This document shows positions 33,633 to 34,364 of a DNA stretch of 34,364 nt, in pieces. The notes under the pieces were generated by a model, which worked only from the letters and a program-made list of their open reading frames with translations, made no database searches and was not told the DNA's origin. Every line of letters begins with the position of its first letter. The stretch's first letter is position 1. A program made the translations under genes and the position numbers. Origin of the DNA: Nitrosomonas sp. (lineage in GTDB: Bacteria > Pseudomonadota > Gammaproteobacteria > Burkholderiales > Nitrosomonadaceae); the NCBI GenBank assembly GCA_017879645.1, contig JAAEXZ010000018.1:1-34364 (forward strand). Reading direction: 5' to 3'.

Positions 33633-34364
33633 TTAACGCCAGCGTGCAGCCGTATTCTGCCGGTAAAACAGCGCAAGTTGTTCATACACGGCGGGAAAAT
33701 GCGTTTCAATCTCCAGCGGCGATTCAAAGAAAGCTTCACTCAGTACGGCAAAAAACTCCGCTGGATTTTCCGCGGCATAGGGATCAATCACGGTATCCTG
33801 TTGCTGTTCGACTTGCCGGCAAAAGTTCTCGTAAGCTGCGCTGAATACCCGCTGCCAGGTGCGGGCACTCATATTGGTGTGTAATGGAGGGCAGCCATTG
33901 GCGCCTTCATACAGCATGTCTATTTTGTGTGCCAGCTCGTGAATGACGACATTGTGGCCCGTATGCTCGCCATTCTCCACTTCCTGCCAGGACAGAATGA
34001 CCGGGCCACTCTGCCAAGCTTCCCCGGCAGCGGCATCGTGGACATGATGCACGATGCCAAACTGGTCGGTAAACTCGTAATCCAGCAAGAAATCACCGGG
34101 ATAGACGATGACTTCAATCCAGTTTTCGTAATACTCGAGACTCAGGTTGAGGATCAAAATGCAAGCCTGAGTGGCAATAGTTACCTGCATGATGGGCGTG
34201 ACTTCCAGTGCATGGGCGCCGTAAATTTGCTTGTCGTGTAAAAACAGTGTGGCATATTCCCGCAGACGAACCAGTTCTTCCTGATTCAGCCCTTTCAGGC
34301 AGCGCATGTGAATCAACGTCGACCATAGGGCGTCTGGGATTTTCTCTTGTTCAAGAATCTGGTT
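33633..34364 (-). CDS. mtfA: MtfA-family zinc metallopeptidase (partial, 5' end outside window)
   Basis: The open frame reaches the window edge without a start: 243 codons plus stop are visible, and upstream residues IPDALWSTLIHMRCLKGL match the MtfA N-terminus, so the apparent start at 34316 (a TTG) is not real. Visible: FLHDKQIYGAH; YENWIEVIVYPGDFLLDYEF; the zinc motif VIHELAHKIDMLYEGANGCP; and PYAAENPAEFFAVLSEAFFE with the third metal ligand Glu. In E. coli MtfA binds and inactivates the repressor Mlc (DgsA) and has peptidase activity. No Mlc gene is in the window. Converges with the phosphatase gene. Confidence 0.92.
   Translation of the reverse strand, partial: NQILEQEKIPDALWSTLIHMRCLKGLNQEELVRLREYATLFLHDKQIYGAHALEVTPIMQVTIATQACILILNLSLEYYENWIEVIVYPGDFLLDYEFTDQFGIVHHVHDAAAGEAWQSGPVILSWQEVENGEHTGHNVVIHELAHKIDMLYEGANGCPPLHTNMSARTWQRVFSAAYENFCRQVEQQQDTVIDPYAAENPAEFFAVLSEAFFESPLEIETHFPAVYEQLALFYRQNTAARWR

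Noticed and set aside
1..34364. CRISPR arrays, insertion sequences, integrase or attachment sites, defence or secondary-metabolite clusters
   Set aside because: No regularly spaced repeats, transposase or integrase motifs, or long inverted terminal repeats were seen; almost every base is accounted for by core genes.

Overview
This 34.4 kb window looks like an ordinary chromosome segment from a betaproteobacterium, most likely of the Nitrosomonadaceae (Nitrosomonas-like). The grounds are gene order (TPR protein-lolB-ispE-tRNA-Gln-prs-rplY-pth; lnt-glyQ-glyS-gmhB-plsC-ygjP; scpB/scpA/trpS/M50 protease/yciO/PHP), the protein sequences, moderate GC, a NnrS protein and small periplasmic c-type cytochromes. 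The genus is an inference; no marker gene was aligned. I see no insertion sequence, prophage, CRISPR array or toxin/defence island. The window is almost entirely core genes, with a few oddities in motifs and control signals.

Layout. (1) 1-7.8 kb, all minus strand: a TPR lipoprotein, then minC-minD-minE, then lolB, ispE, tRNA-Gln(UUG), prs, rplY and pth (cut by the window edge). The division-site genes sit inside what is usually a continuous lolB-ispE-prs-rplY-pth cluster. (2) 8.2-14.8 kb, plus strand: lnt, glyQ, glyS, gmhB, plsC-like and ygjP-like, several joined by ATGA overlaps, so probably co-transcribed. (3) 14.8-17.4 kb: an acyltransferase-3 membrane protein (minus), an unrecognised two-TM protein, and a small heat-shock protein with a sigma-32-like promoter and a hairpin that pairs its Shine-Dalgarno with a run of U (FourU-type thermometer). 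(4) 17.5-20.3 kb: an Uup-type ABC-F ATPase and two tandem class I cytochromes c. (5) 20.35-24.6 kb, minus strand: aat, bpt, pyrD, rsxB, nth and a DUF1841 protein. (6) 24.6-25.8 kb: an outer-membrane beta-barrel with a coiled-coil N-terminus, behind a perfect FNR-type box placed exactly as in a class II FNR promoter. (7) 25.9-31.6 kb: suhB (plus) facing a minus-strand run PHP/rnm-like, yciO, M50 protease, trpS, scpA, scpB. (8) 31.8-34.4 kb: nnrS, a histidine phosphatase interrupted by one in-frame amber codon, and a partial mtfA.

How they work together: envelope biogenesis (lnt, lolB, lipid A core heptose by gmhB, plsC), translation (glyQS, trpS, prs, rplY, pth, tRNA-Gln, uup), division (minCDE), chromosome segregation (scpAB), protein turnover (aat/bpt) and redox or NO physiology (cytochromes, nnrS, FNR-type box). 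I did not find a clear new multi-gene system. The best leads are the FourU-like thermometer, the FNR-controlled barrel protein, the four-cysteine Fe-S motif in TrpRS, the GmhB that lacks its second catalytic aspartate, and the amber-interrupted phosphatase.
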